Positions 13,805 through 23,677 of a DNA stretch of 52,812 nt are shown piece by piece. The notes under the pieces were generated by a model. That model searched no databases. It worked only from the letters and a program-made list of their open reading frames with translations, and had not been told where the DNA came from. Positions within the stretch are counted from its first letter, which is position 1, and each line of letters begins with the position of its first letter. This stretch comes from a virus. A program made the translations under genes and the position numbers. Where the stretch lies: positions 1 to 52,812 of the IMG/VR virus record IMGVR_UViG_3300037070_000996. One strand, 5' to 3'.

Positions 13805-15597
13805 GACGAGTTATTAACGTATCGAGCGAGCTTATCCAGCCAGACGTATTGGCAGGTATGATTGCCCGCAAGTTCGACGAATGGAAAAGTTCCCGGACAA
13901 AGAAAGAAAAAGATTGGTCCGAGGTCCGTAGCTATGTTTTTGCTACAGATACTACGACGACTACAAACGCAAAACTCCCATGGAAGAATAAGACTACTCG
14001 ACCCAAGCTCTGTCAGATCAGGGACAATCTCCACGCCAATTACATGGCAGCCCTGTTCCCCACAGAAGAGTGGTTCAACTGGGAAGCCGCTGAAGCCGAA
14101 GGTACGGATAAGGACAAGGCTTTTGCCATAAAGATGTACATGAAGAACAAGCTCAAGGAGAGTAAGTTCGAAGAGACAGTATCCCGGTTCGTATATGACT
14201 ACATCGACTACGGCAACGTTGTCGGCGATGCAGAGTACGTCAACGAGATATTCACGGCTAAGGACGGTACGCCAGTTACTTCGTATACAGGACCTCGCGC
14301 CTTTCGCATCAGTCCTTACGACCATCTTTTTGACGTCACTGCCACTACGTACGACCAAGCTCCTAAGATCACTCGCGCGCTACTGACGTTGGGTGACATC
14401 CACAAGCGCGTGAAGAACGACCCAGTATGGGCTAGGTTCAATCAAGGGACGCTAGATAAGATTGAGACTAACCGACGACAGGTTGCCAGCTACAACCAGT
14501 CGGATATACGCAAATCAGAGGGACTAGTTGCGGACGGGTTCGGCTCGTTGTACCAGTATTATACCTCTGGCCTGGTAGAGATACTAGAGTTTGAGGGAGA
14601 CCTCTATGACCTCGACACTAAAGAATTTTTGGAAAACTACATCATCACAGTTGTCGATCGTGCGTACATCTTACGCAAAGAGCCTATCGACACTTGGACA
14701 GGTCGCAGCACTAAGCAGCATTGTGGCTGGCGTCTACGACCAGACAATCTCATGGCTATGGGTCCTTTGGACAATCTCGTGGGTTTGCAGTATCGCATCG
14801 ATCACCTAGAAAACATGAAGGCCGATGCCTGGGATTTGTTCGCATTTCCTATGGCCAAGATCAAAGGCTATGTTGAGGACTTCGAATACGGCCCACTTGA
14901 ACGTATCTACATGGAGGAGACATCTGACGTAGAATTCATGCGACCGGAGACGACAGCTTTGAATGCCGACCTTCAAATCCAAGAGCTGCAAGCTCAGATG
15001 GAGGAGATGGCTGGGGCACCAAAGAATGCTATGGGTATCCGCACACCGGGCGAGAAAACCAAGTTTGAAGTGCAGACCTTGGACAACGCTGCATCCAGGG
15101 TGTTTCAGTCCAAGATCTCGCACTTTGAGAAGTTGTTCCTGGAACCTCTCTTGAACACGATGCTGGAACTGGCTCGGCGCAACATAGATCAGCTAGAAGC
15201 TGTACGAACCATGGACACCGATCTTGGTGTTGTTAAGTTTCTTGAGGTCACCAAAGAAGACTTGCAGGCCAAAGGAAAGCTCGTCCCCATGGGTGCTAGG
15301 CACTTCGCCGCCCAGGCTCAGATGATCCAGAACCTTACCACGCTGTCTGGTACGGGTGTGTACGCAGACCCGGCCGTCAACGTGCACTTCTCAGGTCTGC
15401 GTCTTGCCAAGCTGATAGAAGATAACATGGGCTGGGGTCAGTACAAAATAGTAGAGCCAAATATTCGAATTATAGAAAACGCTGAGTCGTCTAACCTTGC
15501 CGCCTCTGCCAATGAACAGACACAAGTCAACTCCATGACTCCCGCTATAACAGAAGAGGATATTCCGACGGATGGCTCGCAGCCCGAAGAGGAGTGA
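13801..15597 (+). CDS. Portal protein (head-tail connector, T7 gp8-like)
   Basis: 598 aa from a GTG that overlaps the terL stop (GTGA). Length and motifs fit podovirus portals: early KEKDWSEVRSYVFATD, the LCQIRDNLHANYM segment, and PDNLMAMGPLDNLVGLQYRIDHLEN, followed by a long helical region (QELQAQMEEMAG) and an acidic C-terminus. It forms the dodecameric ring at the packaging vertex. It follows the large terminase as in T7-like phages. Confidence 0.92.
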   Translation: MRRVINVSSELIQPDVLAGMIARKFDEWKSSRTKKEKDWSEVRSYVFATDTTTTTNAKLPWKNKTTRPKLCQIRDNLHANYMAALFPTEEWFNWEAAEAEGTDKDKAFAIKMYMKNKLKESKFEETVSRFVYDYIDYGNVVGDAEYVNEIFTAKDGTPVTSYTGPRAFRISPYDHLFDVTATTYDQAPKITRALLTLGDIHKRVKNDPVWARFNQGTLDKIETNRRQVASYNQSDIRKSEGLVADGFGSLYQYYTSGLVEILEFEGDLYDLDTKEFLENYIITVVDRAYILRKEPIDTWTGRSTKQHCGWRLRPDNLMAMGPLDNLVGLQYRIDHLENMKADAWDLFAFPMAKIKGYVEDFEYGPLERIYMEETSDVEFMRPETTALNADLQIQELQAQMEEMAGAPKNAMGIRTPGEKTKFEVQTLDNAASRVFQSKISHFEKLFLEPLLNTMLELARRNIDQLEAVRTMDTDLGVVKFLEVTKEDLQAKGKLVPMGARHFAAQAQMIQNLTTLSGTGVYADPAVNVHFSGLRLAKLIEDNMGWGQYKIVEPNIRIIENAESSNLAASANEQTQVNSMTPAITEEDIPTDGSQPEEE

Positions 15598-15847
15598 AGA
15601 TAGGCCCCTTAACATCGCAACTGACTGGCTACACGGCCTAGACGGAGACGATAAGGAAGGGTTTATACAAGTTTGGCGGAACAGCAAGTATCTGCTGGAT
15701 AGATTGAAGGAGATTATTAATCGAGAACTAGCAACCCTGTACCTCGATTTGAAGACAGATTACGAGAAGACTAACTGGCAGTTTATACGAGCCGACAAGA
15801 ACGGACGGATAGCAAGCCTAGAAAGAATTCTCACGTTGTTGCCCTAA
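15572..15847 (+). CDS. Small hypothetical protein between portal and scaffold
   Basis: 91 aa, overlapping the portal end by 26 bp. Predominantly helical and charged, with an LDRLKEIINRELATLYLDLKTDYEKTNWQ-type helix that may form a coiled coil. Small genes in this position occur in related podoviruses; an assembly role is only inferred. No family recognised. Confidence 0.65.
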   Translation: MARSPKRSEDRPLNIATDWLHGLDGDDKEGFIQVWRNSKYLLDRLKEIINRELATLYLDLKTDYEKTNWQFIRADKNGRIASLERILTLLP

Positions 15848-15888
15848 ACAACAATAACCCTATTACCCTAAACCAGAGGGATGACGAT

Positions 15889-16605
15889 ATGACGACAGGC
15901 GTAACCAACGCTCTTGAAGTCCTTGTAGGAGACGGTAAGAAGTTCGCCTCAGTGGAAGATCTGGCTAAAGGTAAACTTGAAGCAGATACCTATGTGAAGG
16001 TCCTTGAGCTGCAGATTGCAGACTTAAAGACCGCAACAGATGGTTTGCAAAAGAAAGCCGATAGAACAGAAGCACTGGAGAATCTTATGACCGAAACTAC
16101 GAAAACTAACAATGAAGGCCAGCCCAACCTGCAGGCCGTCAATGACAAAGACAAGGTAACCACCCCGACTGTTCTGACTCAAGATGACATTGTGAAGTTG
16201 ATTGAAGCACGAGACGTTGCTAAGGCCCAGGCCCACAACCTCAATATTGCGATGGACGAATTGAAGAAGGTGTACGGTGAGAAGACCATGGAGGTCCTCA
16301 CTACCAAAGCCGCTTCACTAGGACTCACAGTAGAACAGGTACAAGCTCTTGGTCGAACCAGCTCTCAAGCGATGCTGAATCTTGTAGGTGCTACCAAGCA
16401 GCCCTCGACTCAGTCCGCTGCAACCAGTGGTTCGCGAAATGCGGAAGCTCTCAATCCGAGTAATATCGGCGGGGAAGTCCACAATAAAGCGTACTACGAA
16501 ACCTTGAAGAAGGAAATGGGCATTCTTAAGTTTGTCAACGACCGTTCAGTTCAAGCACAGTTGCATCGTGACATGAGCCGATTGGGTGATGAGTGGGACA
16601 CCTAA
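15889..16605 (+). CDS. Capsid scaffolding protein
   Basis: 238 aa, charged and helical: an N-terminal GDGKKFASVEDLAKGKLEAD, a coiled-coil part (about 45-75), a low-complexity Gln/Thr/Asn-rich middle and a helical C-terminus. Position directly before the major capsid gene and the composition match podovirus scaffolds, which template prohead assembly and leave afterwards. Confidence 0.85.
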   Translation: MTTGVTNALEVLVGDGKKFASVEDLAKGKLEADTYVKVLELQIADLKTATDGLQKKADRTEALENLMTETTKTNNEGQPNLQAVNDKDKVTTPTVLTQDDIVKLIEARDVAKAQAHNLNIAMDELKKVYGEKTMEVLTTKAASLGLTVEQVQALGRTSSQAMLNLVGATKQPSTQSAATSGSRNAEALNPSNIGGEVHNKAYYETLKKEMGILKFVNDRSVQAQLHRDMSRLGDEWDT

Positions 16606-16632
16606 ACTAACCACAATTGGAGTTTAATTTAA

Positions 16633-17604
16633 ATGGCCTTTACAACTGCAAATACTGACGCCCTGCGGCGTTCGGAAGTTTGGAGTTCGCAGCTTAAGGA
16701 AGTCATTCAGGACGAGTTGGATGCCCAGAAATGGGTCAACTGGATTACTGATTTCCCTGACGGCGAACAGTTTACGATCCCCTCAATCGGTGAAGCGACC
16801 GTTCGCGACTACGTTGAGAATCAGGCCGTTCTGTACGACGCACTCGACACTGGTGAATTCGCGTTCACTATCACCGAGTACGTACAGTCCGGTACTTACA
16901 TCACGAACAAGGCGAAGCAAGACATGTACTACATGTCACAGCTTGTGTCCAAGTTTGTGCCTTATCAAGCCCGAGCTATTGCCGAAGATCTGGAAACTAA
17001 GATCCTGGCTCTTGCTGCTGGCGGCGCTTCGGGTGGTCAGACGGCCTCGGCTACCAACTCGATCAACGGTGCAGCCCATCGTTGGGTAGGTTCTGGTACC
17101 AGTGAGTCGATTGCAGTCACGGACTTTGCTCGTGCTCTGTACTCGCTCAAGAAAGCAAATGTCCCCGATACGAATCTCGTGGCGATTGTTGATCCGTCTG
17201 TTGAGTATGTCCTCAATACGCTGACCAATATCACCAACGTGAGCAACAACCCCAAGTGGGAAGGCGTCATCACGTCGGGAATCGCGTCAGGTCGTCGGTT
17301 CGTAAAGAACATCTACGGCTTTGACGTTTACGTAAGCAACTACCTGCCTCGGTCGCAGAACGAAACCATTAACGCTGGTACGTCCTTGACCACGGCTGCG
17401 GGTGTAGCGAACATCTTCTTCTCCGCCTCCACTCCCGAACTGTGTCCCTTCATGGGCGCTTGGCGCCAGATGCCAACCGTCGAAGGTGAGTACAAGAAGG
17501 ACAATCAGCGAGAAGAGTATATCACTACGGCTCGTTACGGTTTGAAGGTCTACCGGCCTGAGAATCTGGTTGTTGTTCTTACTGACACTGACGTTATTGC
17601 CTAA
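16633..17604 (+). CDS. Major capsid protein
   Basis: 323 aa. The N-terminus (TTANTDALRRSEVWSSQLKE) and the PDGEQFTIPSIGEATVRDYVE segment are of the podovirus HK97-fold capsid type, followed by a spine-helix-like region (LVSKFVPYQARAIAEDLETK) and a VAIVDPSVEYVLN P-domain motif. It lies downstream of scaffold. It is followed by CCTAATAGGAGT, a ribosome binding context repeated after the next gene. Confidence 0.92.
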   Translation: MAFTTANTDALRRSEVWSSQLKEVIQDELDAQKWVNWITDFPDGEQFTIPSIGEATVRDYVENQAVLYDALDTGEFAFTITEYVQSGTYITNKAKQDMYYMSQLVSKFVPYQARAIAEDLETKILALAAGGASGGQTASATNSINGAAHRWVGSGTSESIAVTDFARALYSLKKANVPDTNLVAIVDPSVEYVLNTLTNITNVSNNPKWEGVITSGIASGRRFVKNIYGFDVYVSNYLPRSQNETINAGTSLTTAAGVANIFFSASTPELCPFMGAWRQMPTVEGEYKKDNQREEYITTARYGLKVYRPENLVVVLTDTDVIA

Positions 17605-17621
17605 TAGGAGTATATAACAAC

Positions 17622-18158
17622 ATGCCACGTAATAACACTTGGACTAACGCAGACGGTTTGGTTGTGGGTTTTGGTACCCACACCGCCGACAATGCTGTCC
17701 CGGCCGTAGTTTCTGAAGCTGGCCCTTTCAAGGTTGTGCAAGCAATGGTGCTTGGTACCGCGATTGAAGCCTCCGCTTCCCTTACTGCAGCTTCACTGCC
17801 TCCGCAAGCGATTCGTATCAAGCGAGGTTCGCTGATTAAGCGGGCAACGTTTGAGACTGTAGTCGCCTTCACGGGCTCCTCGTCTACCCTCAATATCGGT
17901 ACGTACAAGGCCGATACGATTGCTACTGTCGACGATGCGGACGGTATCGATGCAACTATCGCGCTTACGGCGATGGATGCGGTAGGTGAGACCGTGATCT
18001 GCGACGGCGCTCTTGTGAACGGTGTGGTGCCAGTTGGCGCAACCTCGGACAGTGATGTCCAGATTGTGTTCGGCTACGGTACCGCAGCTTTCACGGCGGG
18101 TAAGGGTATCCTCACTGTAGAGTACCAGGAACCCAGCTACATTGCCGTCAACGCCTAA
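17622..18158 (+). CDS. Probable capsid-associated (decoration-type) protein
   Basis: 178 aa, no charged helices, rich in Ala, Val, Thr and Gly with beta alternation. It lies directly downstream of the capsid gene with its own strong AGGAGT ribosome binding site, indicating high expression. A head decoration or stabilising role is inferred from position and composition; no family recognised. Confidence 0.7.
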   Translation: MPRNNTWTNADGLVVGFGTHTADNAVPAVVSEAGPFKVVQAMVLGTAIEASASLTAASLPPQAIRIKRGSLIKRATFETVVAFTGSSSTLNIGTYKADTIATVDDADGIDATIALTAMDAVGETVICDGALVNGVVPVGATSDSDVQIVFGYGTAAFTAGKGILTVEYQEPSYIAVNA

Positions 18159-18170
18159 TAGGAGTCAACT

Positions 18171-18413
18171 ATGGCTACTATTACGAAGATTGGCTCGCAA
18201 ATGTCTGATGGGGTGGGTAACCCCCTCATCGGTCCTGCGCAGGCCGCAGTCGTGCATCTCACGGACAGCTCCGGTGGAACGGCCAGCGACACGCTCGCTG
18301 CCATCACTGGGTCTTACGTAGAAGCAACCATCGAGAATACGGTAGCTTCGCTTGCTGCGAAGATTAACGCAATTCTTAGTGCCCTTGAAGCCCACGGACT
18401 TATCAAAGTCTAA
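18171..18413 (+). CDS. Small structural protein, unknown
   Basis: 80 aa. A Gly/Pro/Asn-rich start (SQMSDGVGNPLIG) is followed by a GTASDTLAAITGSYVEATIEN segment and a helical end (ASLAAKINAILSALEAHGLI). It has the same CCTAATAGGAGT upstream signal as the preceding gene, so the two are probably co-expressed at high level. Likely a minor virion or fibre-adaptor protein; inference only. Confidence 0.7.
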   Translation: MATITKIGSQMSDGVGNPLIGPAQAAVVHLTDSSGGTASDTLAAITGSYVEATIENTVASLAAKINAILSALEAHGLIKV

Positions 18414-18436
18414 GGGCGAAGTAAAGCAATCGAGCC

Positions 18437-18463
18437 GGGTCCCTTCGCTCGGCTCTCCTAATT
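18437..18463 (+). other. Hairpin between head and tailspike genes
   Basis: GAGCCG and CGGCTC arms with a short loop lie in the 63-bp gap before the tailspike gene. There is no T-tract, so it is a weak terminator or an mRNA stabilising/processing element rather than a canonical terminator. Confidence 0.45.
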
Positions 18464-18476
18464 ATAAGAGATCACT

Positions 18477-20255
18477 TTGGCTAAACTTACGCTAGATAAT
18501 GTTACTTCAGGCTACGCATCAGCCACTAAGATTAATGCCAACAATGATCTGCTTGAGGCAGCGTTTGATAATACACTCAGTCGAGATGGCTCCTCGCCCA
18601 ATGAGATGGAAGCTAACCTCGACATGAACTCCCACAGGGTTCTCAATGTCGGCGCCCCAGCCAATCAGAACGACGGCGCTCGTCTCAAGGATGTCCAAGA
18701 TGCTCTGGGTGTCAGCAACGGCAGCCCTCTTACGTCGGCCAATCTAATTCTCATTGCAGATGCTGACGGTGTGTTCACTTCCAACAATGTGGAGGGTGCG
18801 CTTAATGAGGCAATCAAACCGTACCCAATCGTAAGTGCAGAGACAATTATAGGCGCTACGATTGTAGATTTTAAGCTACCTCCTGGCTATGTCGATCGCT
18901 ACAAGCTGAACGCCGTACCAGGTACGACGGACATGAGCAGCGCTGTGCAGACGGCTGTGGATGTCGCCCAGACTGTCACGGGTGCCGGGCAGTACGGCTG
19001 TCCTATACGATTCCAAGCCTACTCGTACTTGCTTACAACTCCGCCAACGTTTGCGACTAGCTCCGAGTTCTCTCCTGTGGACATCGGCGGTGTGGGCATC
19101 GCATCGCAAATCATCAATAACGCTGCCCCCAACACAGCCCCTACATTCGATATGTCCGGTGTCTCTGGTTGGCGCATCCATGACCTGCTTATACTCGGCA
19201 ACTCTGCGCACAAGAACATCGGTATCAAGGTTTCCGGAGAGTCTGCTCAGACGATCTATTGGGAGATCAGTAACGTTCTTGCCCTTGTGCCACACTACGC
19301 GATCTATCTGCGTGACACTAACACTGGTGTTATACGAGACTTCCGATCTTGGCCGGGCATCACTGCCGACCTTGTTCAGATCCCTCAGACCGTCACGCTC
19401 AGTGATATCAACCATCACATCTATATGACTGGTGGCTTTGTTCACAACGTCTCCATCTACGACGCTCAGTGTAACCCAAACAATAACTACTGGGTAGGGC
19501 ACAGGGGTATCAAACTGGATGCGGCAGCTTGCACGGGCATTGCTATCATCGGCGGACTTTTCCAGACGCTCAGTGGCCTCAACAGCGAGACGGGTTTGGA
19601 CTTTCAGCCTTCTGGACTTGGGACCATTATCATAAATGCGCCGTACATGGAGGGAGCTAAGATCTATCTCAAGAACATCCGCAATTCGGATATTCGAGGG
19701 GTAGCGAATGGCGGTGTATCCGGCGGGATAGTACTCAATACGGCTTGTAACTACAACGTTTTCGCGGCTATTGATACTGAAACACTAGCAGTACAGGATA
19801 CAACCTCTTCGAGCAATCTGTTCCTAGGTTGTAAGTTTACAACTATAACAGATGTAACACTTACTACAGCCGGAACACTTGACCCCAACCGGTACATCGC
19901 TTGCACTCCGATTGCTACAGACTACGGCATCTTTAGGCGTATCCGTCCTACGTACAGCTCTAGTATCACCATCGACACTAAGTTGGGGGACACGTTCGTC
20001 ATCGACGTTACGAATACTTCTAATTTCACTATCACAAACCCTATAGGCCCTATTACTGGTCGACGCATATCGATCAATATTCGTAATGATTCTGGCACAG
20101 ACATTGGGACAATTACCTGGGGATCTAAGTACAAGATGTCTGCGTGGACTAGCCCAGCAGTAGGAACTCAGAGGACTATAACCTTCGAGTATGACGGCGT
20201 TATCACTGACGCTTGGTACGCACAGTCTGTTACTGGAGATGTCCCTAATGTCTAA
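18477..20255 (+). CDS. Tailspike / tail fibre protein with beta-helix body
   Basis: 592 aa from a TTG start. Residues 1-80 are an attachment-type head domain (NATKINANNDLLEAAFDN-like phrasing, a DMNSHRVLNVGAPANQNDGARLKDVQDA motif shared with many tail fibres). Residues about 130-480 look like a right-handed beta-helix of pectate-lyase type with regular short strands (GISSQIINNA, WRIHDLLILGNSAHKNIGIKV, NSDIRGVANGG). The C-terminal about 100 residues form a separate beta domain. Likely binds and degrades host polysaccharide. It precedes tail tubular A. Confidence 0.8.
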   Translation: MAKLTLDNVTSGYASATKINANNDLLEAAFDNTLSRDGSSPNEMEANLDMNSHRVLNVGAPANQNDGARLKDVQDALGVSNGSPLTSANLILIADADGVFTSNNVEGALNEAIKPYPIVSAETIIGATIVDFKLPPGYVDRYKLNAVPGTTDMSSAVQTAVDVAQTVTGAGQYGCPIRFQAYSYLLTTPPTFATSSEFSPVDIGGVGIASQIINNAAPNTAPTFDMSGVSGWRIHDLLILGNSAHKNIGIKVSGESAQTIYWEISNVLALVPHYAIYLRDTNTGVIRDFRSWPGITADLVQIPQTVTLSDINHHIYMTGGFVHNVSIYDAQCNPNNNYWVGHRGIKLDAAACTGIAIIGGLFQTLSGLNSETGLDFQPSGLGTIIINAPYMEGAKIYLKNIRNSDIRGVANGGVSGGIVLNTACNYNVFAAIDTETLAVQDTTSSSNLFLGCKFTTITDVTLTTAGTLDPNRYIACTPIATDYGIFRRIRPTYSSSITIDTKLGDTFVIDVTNTSNFTITNPIGPITGRRISINIRNDSGTDIGTITWGSKYKMSAWTSPAVGTQRTITFEYDGVITDAWYAQSVTGDVPNV

Positions 20256-21000
20256 GCGCACGGTTCTGGATATGGCCCAAGGAGTCCTTAGTGCTATAGA
20301 TGGTGATGTGGTTAACTCTATTTCCGATACAGTGGAGTCCGGGCAGGTAGCAGACTTGATTAAGCAGTGCTACTACGAGATGGTAGATGAACTGAACCTG
20401 CCACACAAGAACGACCTTATGTCACTTGAGGGCTTGGCAGACCCACTTAAGCCTACTCACATGCATATCCCGGACAACGCCAGTCAGATCCTGTGGATTA
20501 AATACGACTGTCGCACCTTAGGTGTCTATAACTACGACTACCGTACTCTGAGACACGAGGAACCTGAGACATTCATCCGTACGGTCAATCAGCGCGACGT
20601 TACGGATACAACGAATCACTTGGTAGTCCAGTACTCGGCTAACATCCCACTGGTCATATGTAAGACGGCAGCTCCCAGATCCTGGACCTCTTTTGATGAT
20701 GAGTACGTTGTATTCGATTCCTACGACTCAGCTGTGGAGTCCACGGTACAGGCATCTAAGACGATCACATACGGCGCAACTGCTGGCGTGTTCATAGTTG
20801 ATGACGACTACATTCCTGATCTACCCGACAACCTCTTTACCCACCTGTACTCAAAAGTAGAGGCACGAGCATTCGCTAATCACAAGCAGCAACTGAATCA
20901 GAAGTCAGAACAACAGGAACGGCGAAGCCGTATCCGTATCCAGCGTAACAAACACAAAGCTGGTCGCAAAGTATTCGAGGGTCCTAATTTTGGAAAGTAA
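20248..21000 (+). CDS. Tail tubular protein A (gp11-like adaptor)
   Basis: 250 aa. The ATG at 20248 overlaps the tailspike stop and has GGAGAT upstream; the longer open frame from 20191 is not needed. The opening KRTVLDMAQGVLSAIDGDVVNSI and the CYYEMVDELNLPHKN segment are diagnostic of podovirus gp11-type connector proteins. A basic C-terminus (RRSRIRIQRNKHKAGR) contacts the portal in family members. It forms the gatekeeper ring between portal and nozzle. Confidence 0.9.
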   Translation: MSKRTVLDMAQGVLSAIDGDVVNSISDTVESGQVADLIKQCYYEMVDELNLPHKNDLMSLEGLADPLKPTHMHIPDNASQILWIKYDCRTLGVYNYDYRTLRHEEPETFIRTVNQRDVTDTTNHLVVQYSANIPLVICKTAAPRSWTSFDDEYVVFDSYDSAVESTVQASKTITYGATAGVFIVDDDYIPDLPDNLFTHLYSKVEARAFANHKQQLNQKSEQQERRSRIRIQRNKHKAGRKVFEGPNFGK

Positions 21001-21214
21001 CATTACAGCTACCGGAAGAGTTGTCGGTATCGTCAAGGTTCCCGGCACGGCATTTTTACGTCTGGCCTACGCCGACAACAAGCAGGGCAATGTGCCCTTT
21101 AAGTACGCCGGCATATACACCAGCGTCAAGATGGCAGAGTTTGCCAGAGATGAATTTGTTCGTGAAACACTTGAAGTCGCCGAAGAGCATAACAAGACTC
21201 GCAAGAGGGCTTAA
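20990..21214 (+). CDS. Small hypothetical protein between tail tubular A and B
   Basis: 74 aa from a TTG overlapping the gp11-like stop by 11 bp. A basic beta-strand start (GRVVGIVKVPGTAFLRLAYAD) precedes a helical charged end (AEFARDEFVRETLEVAEEHNKTRKRA). The shape resembles small DNA-binding or adaptor proteins, but no family is recognised. Confidence 0.65.
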   Translation: MESNITATGRVVGIVKVPGTAFLRLAYADNKQGNVPFKYAGIYTSVKMAEFARDEFVRETLEVAEEHNKTRKRA

Positions 21215-21217
21215 CTT

Positions 21218-23677
21218 GTGACCCAACTTCGTGCAGAGCGTCCGTCATTTACTTTCAACAAAGGTATCAACACCGACGCTTCGCCGTGCACCTTTCCGCC
21301 AGACTTCTCGGTAGACGAACTGAACTTTGATCTGTTGGCCGACGGCACTAGACGGCGTCGCCGTGGGATGGTTGCCGACTCCACGGATACTACCCCGCTT
21401 CCGTATTCTTACGGTATGGCGGTACGTTCGTTTAAATGGTCGACTGTTGGCGGAGATCCGACTCTTAACCTCGTCGTCGTCCAGTACGGAGACAAGCTGT
21501 ACTTCTATGAAGACGACACTAGCATAGGGGACGGCGCGCAAGAGTTCACTATCAACCTACAGCTACGTCGGGTATCGGCTAGCACAGCAGATGATGTAAA
21601 GGAGACCTATGTCGATATGGCGGCGGGTCGTGGTCGACTGTTCGTTGTAGGCAAGCACATTGAATCGTTTCAGGTCCTTTACAATGCCACCAGTGAAACT
21701 ATCGAACTGAGTCAGGTCTCTCTACAGGAGCGCGACTTTGAGGGCGTGGCTGACGGTGTGCCGAACACAACGCGACCGGATACACTCACTGACGCCCACC
21801 ACTACAACCTACTTAATTCTGGTTGGAGGGAGGAAGACATTCAAGGTTTCAGTGGAGTCACTACCTTCCCTTCTAAGAACATGATTTATTCCTTGGGGTT
21901 CCGTCGTGCGATAGAGACTGGTTTTGCAGACCTCGATGGCGTAAAGGAGTTCTCCCAGGATAAGCTACTTGCCGAGCTGTTTCAAGATGCTCCGGCTCCC
22001 ATGGGTCACTTCATCAGAAACCCGTTCAATACAGAAGTTGCAGCTCTTCCCCACGACATCGGCGGTGCTCCGTACAAGCTTGTGACGGCTATCGTGCTTA
22101 GCGACACAACTCCTAGCACAACTGTTACGTGTACACTTACCTGTCCAGACCACGATCTGAGTGTCTCTGACCATATCTGGCTAGTTAATAATGAATACTT
22201 TCAGGCGACGCTCACTTACGTCAGTTCTATCGACGGCTCTACGGTGCTTTACACATTCCCAGGTGGGGCGCTAGACCAATACAATACTGTCCTGACAACG
22301 GCGGATGCCGACACGTTTACTATCGCTATACAACTTCCTGCTGACTTCACGGAAGATTACGCCATCGGCGGCGCTTCGGGTGGTGTGGGGCAGATGGCTG
22401 CGGCAGACTTGACAGACACCGTAAGCAACCCAAACGGCACGATTAGTTTGTACCGCCCGTCCACTGTGGCCTTCTTCGCCGGCAGAGCTTGGTACTCCGG
22501 CGTACACTTTGGTAAGCTGAACAACAAGGTCTTTTTCAGTCAGGTCATAGAATCTGATGCGCAGGCGGGTAAGTGCTTTCAGGTGGCAGACCCGACAGAC
22601 CCTAACATATCCGACCTTGTAGATACTGATGGCGGTGTACTCAGTCTTCCAGAAGTGTCCCAGATCTACAAATTGGTGCCGCATTCGTCCAGCATTCTCG
22701 TCTTCACTGACAACGGTGTATGGCAGATTGGTCCTGGGCAACGTGGGTACTTTACAGCTACTTCGTACTCTGTCCGCAAGGTCTCTGAGGTTGGTACCGA
22801 CGGCTCAGGGTCTGTTGTTATCGCTGAGGGTATCCCTCTGTTCTGGGGTAAATCCTCTATCTACGCCATCGTGCAAGACCCCAACAACGGCTTCTTGGTT
22901 GTCCAGAACCTGTCAATCAACAAGGTCGACAATCTGTTTAATGGTATATCGCCTACCTACAAGGCCCAGGTTCAGACAGCGTACGACACCCTGCTCAAGC
23001 GCGTTGTGTGGATGTACTACGAGCCCGACAGCGACGCCATAGAACCTCCTAATACGTACAATCGTTTGCTCATCTTCGACGTCAAATACCAGGCATTCCT
23101 TAAGTGGTCCCTGCCCACTGGCACAGATCATCTGTGCTCTATTTTCAATATTAAGAATGTCGAGACAGCAGCGCCCCGTAAGACTGTTAAGTTCGTATAC
23201 GTAGGAACTAGCTCTGCCTTTATCGCCGATCTGTCCGCCGTAGATTTCAGAGACTTCGAGCTATCTGAGATACCTGCTTATCTGATATCAGGATACGACA
23301 CCGCCAACTCTGTAACTCGATACAAATACGCGCCATTGATTCACGTCTTCATGAAGAAGACCGAGACGGGATTCAATGTTGTGGATGGAGATCTTGTGCC
23401 TATCGGCGAGTCGTCTATGACTATGCAAGCTAGGTGGGACTGGTCGGATAATGTCTCTGCTGGTAAGTGGGGGCCTACTCAGGAGTGCTATCGCCATAGG
23501 CGTATGTTCATCTCTGGAGATCCAGACTCTTTTGACGACGGCTCTCCACTCGTGGTAACCAGAAACAAGGTGAGAGGTAGAGGTCGTTCTCTGCATCTAA
23601 AATTCACAGCTGGTACCAACAAAGACGCCCACCTACTTGGGTGGACTACCAACTTCATCACACTAGGTGACAGCTAA
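21218..23677 (+). CDS. Tail tubular protein B (gp12-like nozzle)
   Basis: 819 aa from a GTG. The opening FTFNKGINTDASPCTFPPDFSVDELNFDL phrasing (residues about 10-40) and GxRRRRRGM are typical of podovirus nozzle proteins, followed by a long beta-rich body with repeated propeller-like strands (SSILVFTDNGVWQIG, EGIPLFWGKSSIYA, NRLLIFDVKYQAFLKW). It forms the tail nozzle with gp11. Ends with TAATG overlap to the next gene. Confidence 0.9.
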   Translation: MTQLRAERPSFTFNKGINTDASPCTFPPDFSVDELNFDLLADGTRRRRRGMVADSTDTTPLPYSYGMAVRSFKWSTVGGDPTLNLVVVQYGDKLYFYEDDTSIGDGAQEFTINLQLRRVSASTADDVKETYVDMAAGRGRLFVVGKHIESFQVLYNATSETIELSQVSLQERDFEGVADGVPNTTRPDTLTDAHHYNLLNSGWREEDIQGFSGVTTFPSKNMIYSLGFRRAIETGFADLDGVKEFSQDKLLAELFQDAPAPMGHFIRNPFNTEVAALPHDIGGAPYKLVTAIVLSDTTPSTTVTCTLTCPDHDLSVSDHIWLVNNEYFQATLTYVSSIDGSTVLYTFPGGALDQYNTVLTTADADTFTIAIQLPADFTEDYAIGGASGGVGQMAAADLTDTVSNPNGTISLYRPSTVAFFAGRAWYSGVHFGKLNNKVFFSQVIESDAQAGKCFQVADPTDPNISDLVDTDGGVLSLPEVSQIYKLVPHSSSILVFTDNGVWQIGPGQRGYFTATSYSVRKVSEVGTDGSGSVVIAEGIPLFWGKSSIYAIVQDPNNGFLVVQNLSINKVDNLFNGISPTYKAQVQTAYDTLLKRVVWMYYEPDSDAIEPPNTYNRLLIFDVKYQAFLKWSLPTGTDHLCSIFNIKNVETAAPRKTVKFVYVGTSSAFIADLSAVDFRDFELSEIPAYLISGYDTANSVTRYKYAPLIHVFMKKTETGFNVVDGDLVPIGESSMTMQARWDWSDNVSAGKWGPTQECYRHRRMFISGDPDSFDDGSPLVVTRNKVRGRGRSLHLKFTAGTNKDAHLLGWTTNFITLGDS

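Noticed and set aside
13774-14358. 194-codon minus-strand frame inside the portal gene
   Set aside because: Antisense shadow of the portal protein, with an unnatural amino acid mix.
18876-19502. 208-codon minus-strand frame inside the tailspike gene
   Set aside because: Antisense shadow; the tailspike on the plus strand has clear domain structure.
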